Of a DNA stretch of 64,000 nt, positions 1-8,402 are shown in pieces. Position numbers and translations under genes: made by a program. Below the pieces are notes generated by a model. The model was not told the origin of the DNA and made no database searches. It worked only from the letters and a program-made list of their open reading frames with translations. Source of the stretch: an uncultured Clostridium sp. (lineage in GTDB: Bacteria; Bacillota; Clostridia; Clostridiales; Clostridiaceae); contig NZ_CAJURG010000003.1 of assembly GCF_910588715.1 (NCBI RefSeq), positions 186,001 through 250,000 on the forward strand, written 5' to 3'. How positions within the stretch are numbered: the first letter of the stretch is position 1; every line of letters starts with the position of its first letter.

Positions 1-599
1 TCTGCAGTATATTTATTTGAGTTAACCAAATGTGTAGTTTGCAATAAATTTCTTTGAATATTTTTATATTGGCCTACTGTTCCATCCATATCTTTTCCTA
101 AAAACTTTAAAGGAGTACCATGCCAAGTATTTAAATATATTTGATTATCCTTTTTTATGAAACAATTAGGAAAAGTATAATTGTTAATTAAATATTTACT
201 AGTAGCTAAAAACTTAAAATATTTTCTACTATTTAATTTAACAAACTTTACATTCTTTAAATTTTTAAACTCTTCCTTACAATTTTTAATATCATTCAAT
301 ACCCATATATGAGTATAACTTGCATACTCAGCATTTGATATTAACTCTAAAAAAATTGCAAATGGACTATCCCCCATTCTTTCTCCATCAAAAGATTGAT
401 ATAGTATTGTATTATCAAGTATCAAATTTTTTTGATAGTCATTTGTATACTTCACTAAATTTCTATACTCTTTATAGATTAAATATTTTAATATAACTCT
501 AAAAAAAATTATAATTTTATTATTCTTTATATTTCTATAATAATTTATTAAATATTTCACTATATTAATATTAAAAAGACTTTTATATAAATACTTCAT
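1..599 (-). CDS. CDP-glycerol glycerophosphotransferase (TagF-like), 5' part, cut by window edge
   Basis: About 199 N-terminal codons are readable on the minus strand from an ATG at 599 to the window edge with no stop. The translation contains LNTWHGTPLKFLGKDM, the signature of the CDP-glycerol:poly(glycerophosphate) glycerophosphotransferase family (TagB/TagF). These enzymes build the wall teichoic acid chain at the inner membrane face. The ATG lies 17 bases inside the end of gpsA, preceded by a GAGAG-like ribosome site, so translation may be coupled. The family signature is seen directly. Whether it is the primer (TagB) or polymerase (TagF) type cannot be told from this half. Confidence 0.85.
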   Translation of the reverse strand, partial: MKYLYKSLFNINIVKYLINYYRNIKNNKIIIFFRVILKYLIYKEYRNLVKYTNDYQKNLILDNTILYQSFDGERMGDSPFAIFLELISNAEYASYTHIWVLNDIKNCKEEFKNLKNVKFVKLNSRKYFKFLATSKYLINNYTFPNCFIKKDNQIYLNTWHGTPLKFLGKDMDGTVGQYKNIQRNLLQTTHLVNSNKYTA

Positions 600-1578
600 C
601 TTTTTTATCTCTCGTTAATAACATTTTAACTGCACTATCTATTTCTAAGTTTTCAAATACTACTTTATATATTGCATCTATTATTGGCATTTCTATATTT
701 AAATTCTCCTTTAAATCAAAAAATACCTTTGTTGCTTTTATTCCCTCAACAACCATTCCAACTTCATCTATTACATCATCAATATTAACTCCTTTGCCTA
801 TTAAATAACCAGCTTTTCTATTACGAGAATGTCTGCTTGCACAAGTAACCACTAAATCTCCAATTCCCGTTAATCCAAAGAAAGTTTGTAAGTTCCCACC
901 TAATTTTGTTCCTATCCTTACTATTTCTGTCATTCCCCTAGATATAAGTGCTGCCTTTGTATTATCTCCATAACCAATTCCATCACATATTCCTGCTGCT
1001 AATGCTATAACATTCTTTATTGCACCCCCAATCTCAATGCCTATAACATCTTGACTTTTATATACCCTAAAATTTTCACTCATAAATAACTCTTGAATTT
1101 CCTCTGCCGCTTTAATATTCTTTGATGCCACCACTACACTAGTTGGAATATCAAAAGCAACTTCTTCCGCATGACTAGGCCCTGATAAAATTACTACTGG
1201 ATTTTCCAATTCTTCTTCAATTACCTCTGACAATCTTAAATATGTTTCATTCTCAATTCCCTTTGCAATATTAATTATGATAGTATTACTGTTTAACTTA
1301 TCATTTAATTCTTTACATATGTTTCGAACTACATGTGATGGTACTGATAACACTAAATAATCTACATTGTCTATTGCTTCATTTAAATCTGTAAATGCAC
1401 GTACCTCTTCGTTAATATACAGTCCCCTTATATATCTATCATTTTTTCTATTTATATTAATATCATCTACAACATCTTTGTCTATATCAAACACATTGGA
1501 TTGAATCCCCTTTTTTGATAATAAAATGGCTAATGCAGTTCCAAAACTTCCTCCACCTATAAATGCTACTTTCTTCAT
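583..1578 (-). CDS. gpsA: NAD(P)-dependent glycerol-3-phosphate dehydrogenase
   Basis: 331 residues, full family length. It converts dihydroxyacetone phosphate to sn-glycerol-3-phosphate, the precursor for phospholipids and for CDP-glycerol. The N terminus carries the Rossmann motif GGGSFGTALA. The C-terminal half has IKNVIALAAGICDGIGYGDN, including the catalytic lysine region, and LTGIGDLVVTC. The start ATG follows AAGGAG. It lies between tagD and a tagF-like gene on the same strand, so here glycerol-3-phosphate is probably made for teichoic acid as well as lipids. The last four codons and the stop overlap the next gene. Confidence 0.96.
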   Translation of the reverse strand: MKKVAFIGGGSFGTALAILLSKKGIQSNVFDIDKDVVDDININRKNDRYIRGLYINEEVRAFTDLNEAIDNVDYLVLSVPSHVVRNICKELNDKLNSNTIIINIAKGIENETYLRLSEVIEEELENPVVILSGPSHAEEVAFDIPTSVVVASKNIKAAEEIQELFMSENFRVYKSQDVIGIEIGGAIKNVIALAAGICDGIGYGDNTKAALISRGMTEIVRIGTKLGGNLQTFFGLTGIGDLVVTCASRHSRNRKAGYLIGKGVNIDDVIDEVGMVVEGIKATKVFFDLKENLNIEMPIIDAIYKVVFENLEIDSAVKMLLTRDKKDEVFI

Positions 1579-1611
1579 ATTATTCTCCTTTATTTATACT
1601 ACAAAAAAATA

Positions 1612-2001
1612 TTATCCTACCATTAAATCATTTTTTATCTTAGTTGTTGATATTCCCTTTGTTCTAGGTAAATAAACTACTTCACAATGTTCCTTTAATT
1701 CATCAAATTTACCTTTCCAATCATGTCCCATTACAAAAACATCAATATTATGCTTTTTTATATCTATTGGTTTTTGTCCCCATGATTCTTCTAGTATTAC
1801 TTCATCAACATATTTAATTGATTTTAATATTTTTACCCTGTCTTCAACAGAGTGATAAGCTTTTTTCCCTTTACTTTCATTAAATTTATCACTTGATACT
1901 GCAACAACTAAATAATCACCTAGTTCTTTTGCCCTTCTTAAAATATTTAAATGTCCTACATGGAATAAGTCAAATGTTCCATATGTAATAACCTTTTTCA
2001 T
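1612..2001 (-). CDS. tagD: Glycerol-3-phosphate cytidylyltransferase
   Basis: 129 residues, the usual size of TagD/GCT enzymes, which make CDP-glycerol from CTP and glycerol-3-phosphate. GTFDLFHVGHLNILRRAKEL contains the HxGH nucleotide-binding motif near residue 17, and RTKGISTTKI near residue 114 is the second conserved motif. The start has an AGGGGAG ribosome site. It is 33 bases upstream of gpsA and in the same orientation, which places substrate synthesis and activation together. Next comes the polymerase-type gene that would use CDP-glycerol. Confidence 0.96.
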   Translation of the reverse strand: MKKVITYGTFDLFHVGHLNILRRAKELGDYLVVAVSSDKFNESKGKKAYHSVEDRVKILKSIKYVDEVILEESWGQKPIDIKKHNIDVFVMGHDWKGKFDELKEHCEVVYLPRTKGISTTKIKNDLMVG

Positions 2002-2087
2002 CTCTAAACTCCCCTATATTATTATTTTTTATTTAAATTAATTTTTAATTATTAACTTTTACTATAAGGTTTGATCTCAATACTATT

Positions 2088-4247
2088 TTATTCTTCTAAT
2101 TTTTCTTGTTGTATATCCGAACCTGTTGTTGATTCATTTGAGCTTTCAGATTCTCCTTCTAGTCCTACTGATGGCTCTCCTGATCCTATCGGAGGCTCTT
2201 CTGGTTCTATCGGAGGCTCTTCTGGTTCTATCGGAGGCTCTTCTGGTTCTATCGGAGGCTCTTCTGGTTCTATCGGTGATTCTTCTGATCCTTCTGACGG
2301 ACCTTCAACTGGAGGTACCTCAGGTTCTATTGGTGGTGTTGGTGGTCGTGATTGACTTCCATTCTGTACATTTCCCTGTCCATTAGTTGAGTTTTGTGAT
2401 GTTGATGGACGTTCATAATTATTTAAATCATCATTACTAATAGTTTGCTTTTCCTTTTGCTCATTCTCTTCTTTTATTATTCTTATTTTATCTATTAAAG
2501 CCTTATAGCATATATTTTGATTTACATCATCCTTATTTAAAACAACGATTTCCTTTTGAAGTAGGTTATCACTTTCTAACAGCATATAATCACTTTCAGA
2601 AATCATTTCTTTTAATAGAACCCTTTCTGTATTAAAATCATTGAAATTAATATTTATATCATTGCCAGAATTTGCATTAATAATATTTAAAGCTTCTCTT
2701 AATTGCTCATTATCATTTCCAAACAATTTTGATAATAATACAACTCTTTCTTCATTATTTAACTTTATTAAATTATTAAAAATAAAATTAATAATTTCTT
2801 TAAAATTATCCGTGTTATCATTATTAATTATACTATTATTTACTTGATATTCTTTACCATCACACTTAAACACAAAGTCATTATTAGAAATTTGTAGTTC
2901 AAATCCTAAGTTAGATATAAATTCTTTTAAATTTTCTTGTTTAATAAAAAAAACATTATCAATTTTTTTATTAACAATATTGTTTTCTATAATATTTAAA
3001 GCACTTTCTTGTCCAACTAAATCACAAAATCTAATTTCATCAAATATCATTAAACTATCATAATAAACTTGCAATGATATTGGAATATTTGTAATATTAA
3101 TTTTGCCATCACTTGTAATGCTAAAATTAGTAATTGCATAAACCGTTTTTCCACTTTTGTCATCTAAGTAAGTTCTATATGAATTTTTATATTCACCTAC
3201 ATCCTCACCTTCAATAAAAAATAAAAAACTATAATCTTTCATTATATTTGATTTTTCAACAACCTGATTATCTACAATTAAATTTTCCTCACTTATTGGA
3301 GTTTTAGATTTATTTTTATTCATTCCTAATCCTATACCCCCTGTAGTTATAATAAAAATAAATATTATAACTAATGATATATATCTATTTTTATATTTTC
3401 TTAAATTAGTTTTATCTTTTAACTTTTCAATAAATAGTTTAATACTTCTATTTTTTTCAACAGAAATTATTCTTTTTTCAAAAATTTCTTTATTAAATTT
3501 TTGCTTTTCTTCATCTGACTTTTCTTTTATATTTTTTATGTATTGAAAGTAATTTTGAGCAATCTCATCTATATCTCCATATTGCTTAAGTTCTCCACCA
3601 TCAATCCAAATAGCCTTATTACAAAAACTTTTAACCTGAGATAATGAATGACTAACAAAAAATATAGTCTTCCCTCTTTGCTTAAACTCCTCCATTTTAT
3701 TTATACATTTAGCTGCAAAGCTACTATCTCCAACAGATAGAGCTTCATCTATAATTATTATATCTGGATCTAAGCTTATTGATATTGCAAATCCTAATCT
3801 CGATTTCATTCCACTTGAATAACTCTTTACTGGTTGATAAAGAAAATCTCCTAATTCTGAAAATTCAATAACCCCTTGAGTTATTTCTTCAATTTTTAAT
3901 TTTGATAGTCCGAGAAGAGCTCCTTTAACTTTTATATTCTCTATTCCTGTTAACTGATTATTTAGCCCTGTATTTATTGAAATCAGAGATTGCTCTCCTT
4001 TTATAATTGCATCTCCTGACGTTGGAACCGATATTCCTGCAATTATCGATGATAAAGTTGATTTACCAGAACCATTAGTTCCTAATATCCCAACTATTTC
4101 TCCTTTATCTATAGAAAAACTTACATTTTTTAAAGCATAAAATTTTTGGTTTATTTTATTATTAACAAAATTCTTTTTATTACCTTTTCTTTTTATATCG
4201 TATATTTTGCAAACATTTTTAAATTCTACAGCACAATTTTCTTTCAT
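2088..4247 (-). CDS. tagH: Teichoic acid export ABC ATPase with long extracytoplasmic tail (TagH-like)
   Basis: 719 residues. The first ~240 form an ABC ATPase: Walker A GTNGSGKST at 56-64, signature YSSGMKSRL, Walker B IIIIDEALS and the switch histidine in FFVSHS. This is the TagH/Wzt class that pairs with the permease encoded just upstream to flip teichoic acid. A single membrane segment near residues 290-306 is followed by ~400 residues that should be outside the cell, as in Bacillus TagH but longer. The tail ends in a Glu/Pro seven-residue repeat, IEPEEPP, and a Ser-rich end. The start is 14 bases after the tagG stop with GGAG upstream. Confidence 0.9.
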   Translation of the reverse strand: MKENCAVEFKNVCKIYDIKRKGNKKNFVNNKINQKFYALKNVSFSIDKGEIVGILGTNGSGKSTLSSIIAGISVPTSGDAIIKGEQSLISINTGLNNQLTGIENIKVKGALLGLSKLKIEEITQGVIEFSELGDFLYQPVKSYSSGMKSRLGFAISISLDPDIIIIDEALSVGDSSFAAKCINKMEEFKQRGKTIFFVSHSLSQVKSFCNKAIWIDGGELKQYGDIDEIAQNYFQYIKNIKEKSDEEKQKFNKEIFEKRIISVEKNRSIKLFIEKLKDKTNLRKYKNRYISLVIIFIFIITTGGIGLGMNKNKSKTPISEENLIVDNQVVEKSNIMKDYSFLFFIEGEDVGEYKNSYRTYLDDKSGKTVYAITNFSITSDGKINITNIPISLQVYYDSLMIFDEIRFCDLVGQESALNIIENNIVNKKIDNVFFIKQENLKEFISNLGFELQISNNDFVFKCDGKEYQVNNSIINNDNTDNFKEIINFIFNNLIKLNNEERVVLLSKLFGNDNEQLREALNIINANSGNDININFNDFNTERVLLKEMISESDYMLLESDNLLQKEIVVLNKDDVNQNICYKALIDKIRIIKEENEQKEKQTISNDDLNNYERPSTSQNSTNGQGNVQNGSQSRPPTPPIEPEVPPVEGPSEGSEESPIEPEEPPIEPEEPPIEPEEPPIEPEEPPIGSGEPSVGLEGESESSNESTTGSDIQQEKLEE
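2170..2295 (-). repeat. 21-bp tandem repeat inside tagH tail
   Basis: Four perfect 21-base copies (2191-2274) are flanked by one diverged copy on each side. Each encodes IEPEEPP, giving a rigid acidic proline-rich stalk at roughly residues 650-692. The unit is a multiple of three, so copy-number changes would lengthen or shorten the stalk without breaking the frame. Confidence 0.95.
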
Positions 4248-4261
4248 TTTACTTACTCCAT

Positions 4262-5077
4262 TTATATTAAGTCTATAAACTTATGCTTAAATTTATACAT
4301 TAATAAGCTCCCACTTGAAAATAGAAGTACTACTATTATCCAAAATATTAATGTCATTTTCGAATATATTAAAATACTGTTATTAAAAAGCAAACTATTT
4401 CTATATCCTTCTATAATGTAAAACAACGGATTACATTTCATAATATTCACAGCCCAAATTGGTAACTTCTCCATAGTCCATAATATTGGTGTAATAAACA
4501 TCAATAATCTCATCGATGCATTTATTGCTTTTCCTACATCTCTAGTAAACATATTTGCTACTGAAGTAACCATTGTTAATGAAATAGAAAATGCTATTGC
4601 ACAAAAAATATAATATACTATTCCAAAACTATTTAAATTTAAACTAACACCATTAAATAATATAAAAATTATAATTACCGTCACCATTATTAAATGATTA
4701 AACAACTCTTTAAATACTATAGTTGTTGGTAAAATGCTTATTGGAAACTTAATTTTAGTAATTATATTAATTTTTTTATATATAGAACTTGTCCCATATC
4801 TTATTGATGCACTTAAAAAGAACCAAGGAGTTAGCCCTACTAACATCCAATTTATATAATCAACTCCATTAACAGGCTTTCCTCCTCTTATTCCAAACCC
4901 AAATGAAAACCAATATGCAAAAATTTGAATTAAAGGATCTAAAATGCTCCATAACATTCCAAGCTTAGAATCCCTATTTTCTGCTAAAATTTCATATTTA
5001 ACAATACAAAAAGTTCTATATATATTTTGTATGTTTTCAATAACTACATATTTCAAACTATTTATTAAAGTTTTCAT
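4262..5077 (-). CDS. tagG: Teichoic acid export ABC permease (TagG-like)
   Basis: 271 residues with about six hydrophobic segments, of the ABC-2 polysaccharide/teichoic acid exporter permease type. Landmarks are AENRDSKLGMLWSILDPLIQ near the N terminus, a conserved amphipathic entry region, and IEGYRNSLLF near the C terminus. It is first of the tagG-tagH pair and probably of the run down to the tagF-like gene. Its ATG follows AAAAGGAG. Its role, flipping lipid-linked teichoic acid across the membrane, is inferred from family and neighbours. Confidence 0.92.
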   Translation of the reverse strand: MKTLINSLKYVVIENIQNIYRTFCIVKYEILAENRDSKLGMLWSILDPLIQIFAYWFSFGFGIRGGKPVNGVDYINWMLVGLTPWFFLSASIRYGTSSIYKKINIITKIKFPISILPTTIVFKELFNHLIMVTVIIIFILFNGVSLNLNSFGIVYYIFCAIAFSISLTMVTSVANMFTRDVGKAINASMRLLMFITPILWTMEKLPIWAVNIMKCNPLFYIIEGYRNSLLFNNSILIYSKMTLIFWIIVVLLFSSGSLLMYKFKHKFIDLI

Positions 5078-5164
5078 TATTGATATTCTCCTTTTGTTAA
5101 GTTTCTTTTAATCCATATATAAATAACCATCTCTTAAACCTCAAATTTTAAAATATAATCTTAA

Positions 5165-5193
5165 TTCATATTTGTTTATATATGTGCTATAAT
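5165..5193 (+). promoter_or_regulatory. Sigma-A-type promoter of the zinc-ribbon gene
   Basis: TTCATA, a 17-base spacer ending in TGC, and TATAAT lie about 40 bases before the 5231 ATG. This is an extended -10 promoter by eye. Confidence 0.55.
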
Positions 5194-5230
5194 TAACAAA
5201 TAAAATGTTTATTTATTTTAGGAGGATACT

Positions 5231-5512
5231 ATGATAAGAGAAAGAAAAAGCTATCCTATAGTAAAAAGATATAAATCATTCTTATTTTGGAGAGAATGTA
5301 TCTTTTGTAATCGTGAATTTAAAAGAGAAAATGGATTTATTATAGAAGATATAATTAATAAAAACTCCTTAACAACTTACTCATACTGTTGTCCAGAATG
5401 TGCATTATCTTCAGAAGAAGTTAAAATAAAGTTAAAAGAAAAAAAAACTACTAATAAATTTTCTAATCCATATTCTTATTTTCCTAATAGCATAATGGAT
5501 GAATATGATTAA
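5231..5512 (+). CDS. Small zinc-ribbon-like protein, unknown function
   Basis: 93 residues. Two cysteine pairs, CIFC near residue 24 and CPEC near residue 55, are spaced as in a zinc ribbon, with a Lys-rich basic N and C terminus. No membrane segment is present. The ATG is preceded by AGGAGGATACT and a recognisable promoter, so it looks like a real single-gene unit. It lies alone on the plus strand between tagG and the sugar transferase, both on the minus strand. I do not recognise a family; nucleic-acid or metal binding is only a guess from the cysteines. Confidence 0.7.
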   Translation: MIRERKSYPIVKRYKSFLFWRECIFCNREFKRENGFIIEDIINKNSLTTYSYCCPECALSSEEVKIKLKEKKTTNKFSNPYSYFPNSIMDEYD

Positions 5513-5684
5513 TATATTTTCACTTAAGTATTTCTATATGAATAATTGTATTTGTTATATAGTTATTTATATAGAGTTTTTCTATACCATAATATTTAAA
5601 ATTAGTACTATAGTATATAAAATATAAAACAGTTTAAATATCTGATAGAAATTTATCATTTATCCTAATTGCCTACATACAAAT

Positions 5685-6335
5685 CTAATAAGCATTTGTA
5701 TTTTTAAACAAAACTACTATAGTCTTAAAAATTAATTTAATATCAATAAAAATATTTCTTTCTTCGATATATTTAACATCCAGTTTCATCCATTCCTCAT
5801 AGTCAATCTTATTTCGTCCGCTTACTTGCCAATAACAAGTTAATCCTGGTTTAACACTTAATCTCTTGTACATCCATTTTTGAAAATGCATTACCTCTTG
5901 CGGTAAACTTGGTCTAGGTCCAACTAAGCTCATATCTCCCTTAAGAACATTCCAAAGCTGTGGCAATTCATCAATAGAAGTTTTTCTAATAAACTTTCCT
6001 ATTTTAGTAACCCTAGGATCACACTTCATCTTAAACATGGGTTCTGACATTTCATTTTTTGATACTAACCCTTTCTTAAGTTCTTCTGCATTAAATACCA
6101 TAGACCTAAACTTATACATATCAAATTCTATACCACATTTTCCAACCCTTTTTTGCGAAAAAATCACAGAACCCTTAGAAGTAACCTTAATAATAATTGC
6201 AGTAATAATAAATATAGGACTAAGTATAATTAGACCAATAAGAGAACAGGTAATGTCTATAAGCCTTTTAGTAAATTCATAAAATCCAGATCCGTTAATA
6301 GATTGTTTTTCACAGTCTAATTTTATATCATTCAT
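5685..6335 (-). CDS. Polyprenyl-phosphate sugar-1-phosphate transferase (bacterial sugar transferase family)
   Basis: 216 residues, the short monotopic form of the family. It should attach the first sugar phosphate to undecaprenyl phosphate and so start a surface polysaccharide. It has one hydrophobic stretch (LIDITCSLIGLIILSPIFII) followed by the catalytic domain: KRVGKCGIEFDMYKFRSM, then TSIDELPQLWNVLKGDMSLV, GPRPSLP, and LSVKPGLTCYWQVSGRNKID. The start follows GGGGGATAAAG. It stands alone rather than in a long capsule cluster. The sugar it transfers cannot be read from sequence; it might initiate teichoic acid linkage or a capsule. Confidence 0.92.
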   Translation of the reverse strand: MNDIKLDCEKQSINGSGFYEFTKRLIDITCSLIGLIILSPIFIITAIIIKVTSKGSVIFSQKRVGKCGIEFDMYKFRSMVFNAEELKKGLVSKNEMSEPMFKMKCDPRVTKIGKFIRKTSIDELPQLWNVLKGDMSLVGPRPSLPQEVMHFQKWMYKRLSVKPGLTCYWQVSGRNKIDYEEWMKLDVKYIEERNIFIDIKLIFKTIVVLFKNTNAY

Positions 6336-6761
6336 CTTTATCCCCCTTCCCTAGACTATATTAACCTTCTTAAATCTACATAATATATTTATTATAAAAA
6401 TTCCACTATTTACTTTGATATAAAAAACTTAATAAATCAAAGTATTTTTCTCATTTAATTCATATAAATTCTTAAAATTATCTTAATTTTCTCCTAGTTA
6501 TTATATCATAAAAAGCATTTGTATAAAAGGTTGTGTATATACGATATATTTTCCTTGTAAATATTATTCATCACTTACTTGTATATTTTTGCAAAAAATA
6601 CTTTTTCTTTTTTTATTTTTTAATATATTTTTTTAATTTTACTTAATATAAATAATTTTAAAAGTATTTACTCATTTATTTTATCATGTCGAAAAATGTC
6701 TTACGTTTTTTATCATTTTTTCTCTTATAAAAAATAAATTTTCTTTTTTCTTGATTTTAAT
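6336..6761. other. AT-rich intergenic region
   Basis: No ORF with a credible ribosome site. It must hold the promoter of the sugar transferase (minus strand), but I cannot place it with confidence among the A/T runs. Confidence 0.5.
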
Positions 6762-6815
6762 ATTACACCCAATCCAATTTATGTTATAATGAACACATGC
6801 TCTAGAACATGTGTT
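6762..6815 (+). promoter_or_regulatory. Promoter and operator-like dyad of the sigma-like gene
   Basis: ATTACA (6762-6767), a 17-base spacer and TATAAT (6785-6790) form a sigma-A-type promoter. Starting two bases later is a perfect inverted repeat, AACACATG / CATGTGTT (6792-6799 and 6808-6815, 8-base spacer). It covers the expected transcription start. It could be a repressor operator or a 5' leader hairpin. Confidence 0.6.
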
Positions 6816-6873
6816 TGTATTATTTTGTTTGTTTTTTTACTATGTACAATTTATAAAATAAGGGGGTATTATT

Positions 6874-7485
6874 TTGAAAGTTTTAAATTCAGAGAATAAA
6901 ATAAACAATAACTATAATAAAGATATATTTAATATATTATGTAAAGCCAAAAATAATAATAAAAATGCTATTCCTTTTTTAATAGAAAAATATCAACCAC
7001 TTATAAGGAAATATGCCTTTAAATATAAAATTAAAAACTTTGATAAAGAAGATTTAATTCAAATAGGAAATATATCTCTAATTACTGCTATTAATAAATA
7101 TGATTTATCTAAAGGTAATGAATATATAGATTCATATATTATCAATTCTATTAAAAATACTTTTAAAAACTTAGCTCGTAACCAAATTAAATACAATAAC
7201 GAATCTAGCCTTAATATTTCTATATATGAAGATACTGAAATTGCAGATATGATTAGTGATTCTTTTAGTTTAGAAGAACATATAATAAATTCTGATACAA
7301 ATAATTTACTAAAAAATATCCTAAAAACTCTTCCACCTAATGAATATAAATTAATTAAGATTTCCTATTTAACTCCTAATATTACCCTATATAGATACTG
7401 CATAAATAATAACTTAAATTATCCAAAGAAAAGACGTGAATTAATTTCGATAATAAATAAACTTTATACTATACTTAAAGATTAA
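6874..7485 (+). CDS. Small sigma-70-like RNA polymerase sigma factor
   Basis: 203 residues from a TTG start preceded by AAGGGGG. Residues ~25-100 match sigma region 2: a helix FLIEKYQPLIRKYAFKYKI, then DKEDLIQIGNISLITAINKY, the DLIQ..G..G.. core of sporulation and ECF-like factors. The C-terminal part (LPPNEYKLIKISYL onward) is placed like region 4 but is poorly conserved. It should direct polymerase to a small set of promoters. It is divergent from the sugar transferase and convergent with the CpsB gene. The presence of its own dyad suggests tight control. The class resembles the toxin/bacteriocin sigma group (TcdR/UviA) in size, but I cannot prove that. Confidence 0.7.
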   Translation: MKVLNSENKINNNYNKDIFNILCKAKNNNKNAIPFLIEKYQPLIRKYAFKYKIKNFDKEDLIQIGNISLITAINKYDLSKGNEYIDSYIINSIKNTFKNLARNQIKYNNESSLNISIYEDTEIADMISDSFSLEEHIINSDTNNLLKNILKTLPPNEYKLIKISYLTPNITLYRYCINNNLNYPKKRRELISIINKLYTILKD

Positions 7486-7490
7486 AAAAA

Positions 7491-7533
7491 GAATTACTTA
7501 ATATAGGTTAAGTATTCCTATATTAAGTAATTC
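7491..7533. terminator. Bidirectional terminator between sigma-like gene and cpsB-like gene
   Basis: A perfect 17-base stem (GAATTACTTAATATAGG and its complement) with a 9-base loop sits between convergent stops, with A-rich DNA on the left and T-rich DNA on the right. Confidence 0.85.
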
Positions 7534-7538
7534 GCATT

Positions 7539-8294
7539 TTAGAAAATTCCTAAAAACTTCTTTTTTTCTTTAACTAGACTCCCCTTAAAATGTACATCTT
7601 TATTTTCAAGCATTAGTCTACCATTATTAATAAATTCATTTACTTTATTTTCACCTAAAATTTCTAATGCATCTTTCATATTAGTATCTCTACCAATATC
7701 TCTATGTGCATCAGATCCAATAAAGCTATATATATTATCTTCTAAATATTTTGTTGCAGTTTTTTTAACATCTTTTCCAAAACCACCTGCTATACTTCCT
7801 GCATTTAATTGAAATAACATTCCTTCTTTTATAAAACTATTAATTAATGATGGATCTTTAATAAATTGTCTATATCTCTCTGGGTGAGCTATTATAGGTG
7901 TTATTCCTCTTATTTGTAATTCATATATTGTATTAATTGCTTCATCAATATTAAATTCTAACATTGGAAATTCTATTAACATATATTTTGTGTTGTTAAT
8001 TGTTCCTATCATCTTATCATTATAATAATTTAATATATTTTTACTAAAGTAAACTTCTTGACCTGCATATATGTTAATATTTATGTTATTTTCTATTGCT
8101 ATATCTTTTAACTCTTCCACTCTTTTAACTACATCTCTATACTCAACTTCAAATCTTCCTCTCATAAAGTGAGGTGTTGCAATTATATCTGTAGTTCCTG
8201 ATTGCTCCGCTTTTTTTAGCATGCTTATTGTCATTTCAATGCTTTTTGAACCGTCATCTATTTCATTTATTATATGAGAATGTACATCTATCAT
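7539..8294 (-). CDS. PHP-family tyrosine-protein phosphatase (CpsB/YwqE type)
   Basis: 251 residues, full length. This manganese-dependent phosphatase family dephosphorylates the tyrosine kinases that control capsule and exopolysaccharide synthesis. Metal-binding motifs seen are MIDVHSHIINEIDDGS at the start, TPHF near residue 40, IAHPERY near 138 and GSDAHRD near 194. The ATG follows AAGGGGGAAAA. No cognate BY-kinase or transmembrane modulator is adjacent, so its partner must lie elsewhere. The sugar transferase at 5.7 kb and the thioester protein next to it keep it in a surface-related neighbourhood. Confidence 0.9.
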   Translation of the reverse strand: MIDVHSHIINEIDDGSKSIEMTISMLKKAEQSGTTDIIATPHFMRGRFEVEYRDVVKRVEELKDIAIENNININIYAGQEVYFSKNILNYYNDKMIGTINNTKYMLIEFPMLEFNIDEAINTIYELQIRGITPIIAHPERYRQFIKDPSLINSFIKEGMLFQLNAGSIAGGFGKDVKKTATKYLEDNIYSFIGSDAHRDIGRDTNMKDALEILGENKVNEFINNGRLMLENKDVHFKGSLVKEKKKFLGIF

Positions 8295-8402
8295 AAATTT
8301 TCCCCCTTGGTTTTATATAATAAATATTATATAGTAAAACCTTATTTATGTGAAAGGGAAATTTATATCAATTTAATATAGATTATAATTTCTTATTTAT
8401 TA

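Noticed and set aside
2170..2295. Tandem repeat considered as a CRISPR array
   Set aside because: Units are directly adjacent without spacers and encode an in-frame peptide repeat.
2071..2355. Plus-strand ORF rich in Gly-Ser repeats, and a second overlapping one at 2126
   Set aside because: Antisense to the tagH repeat tract; the repeat produces long open frames on the other strand and no ribosome site is present.
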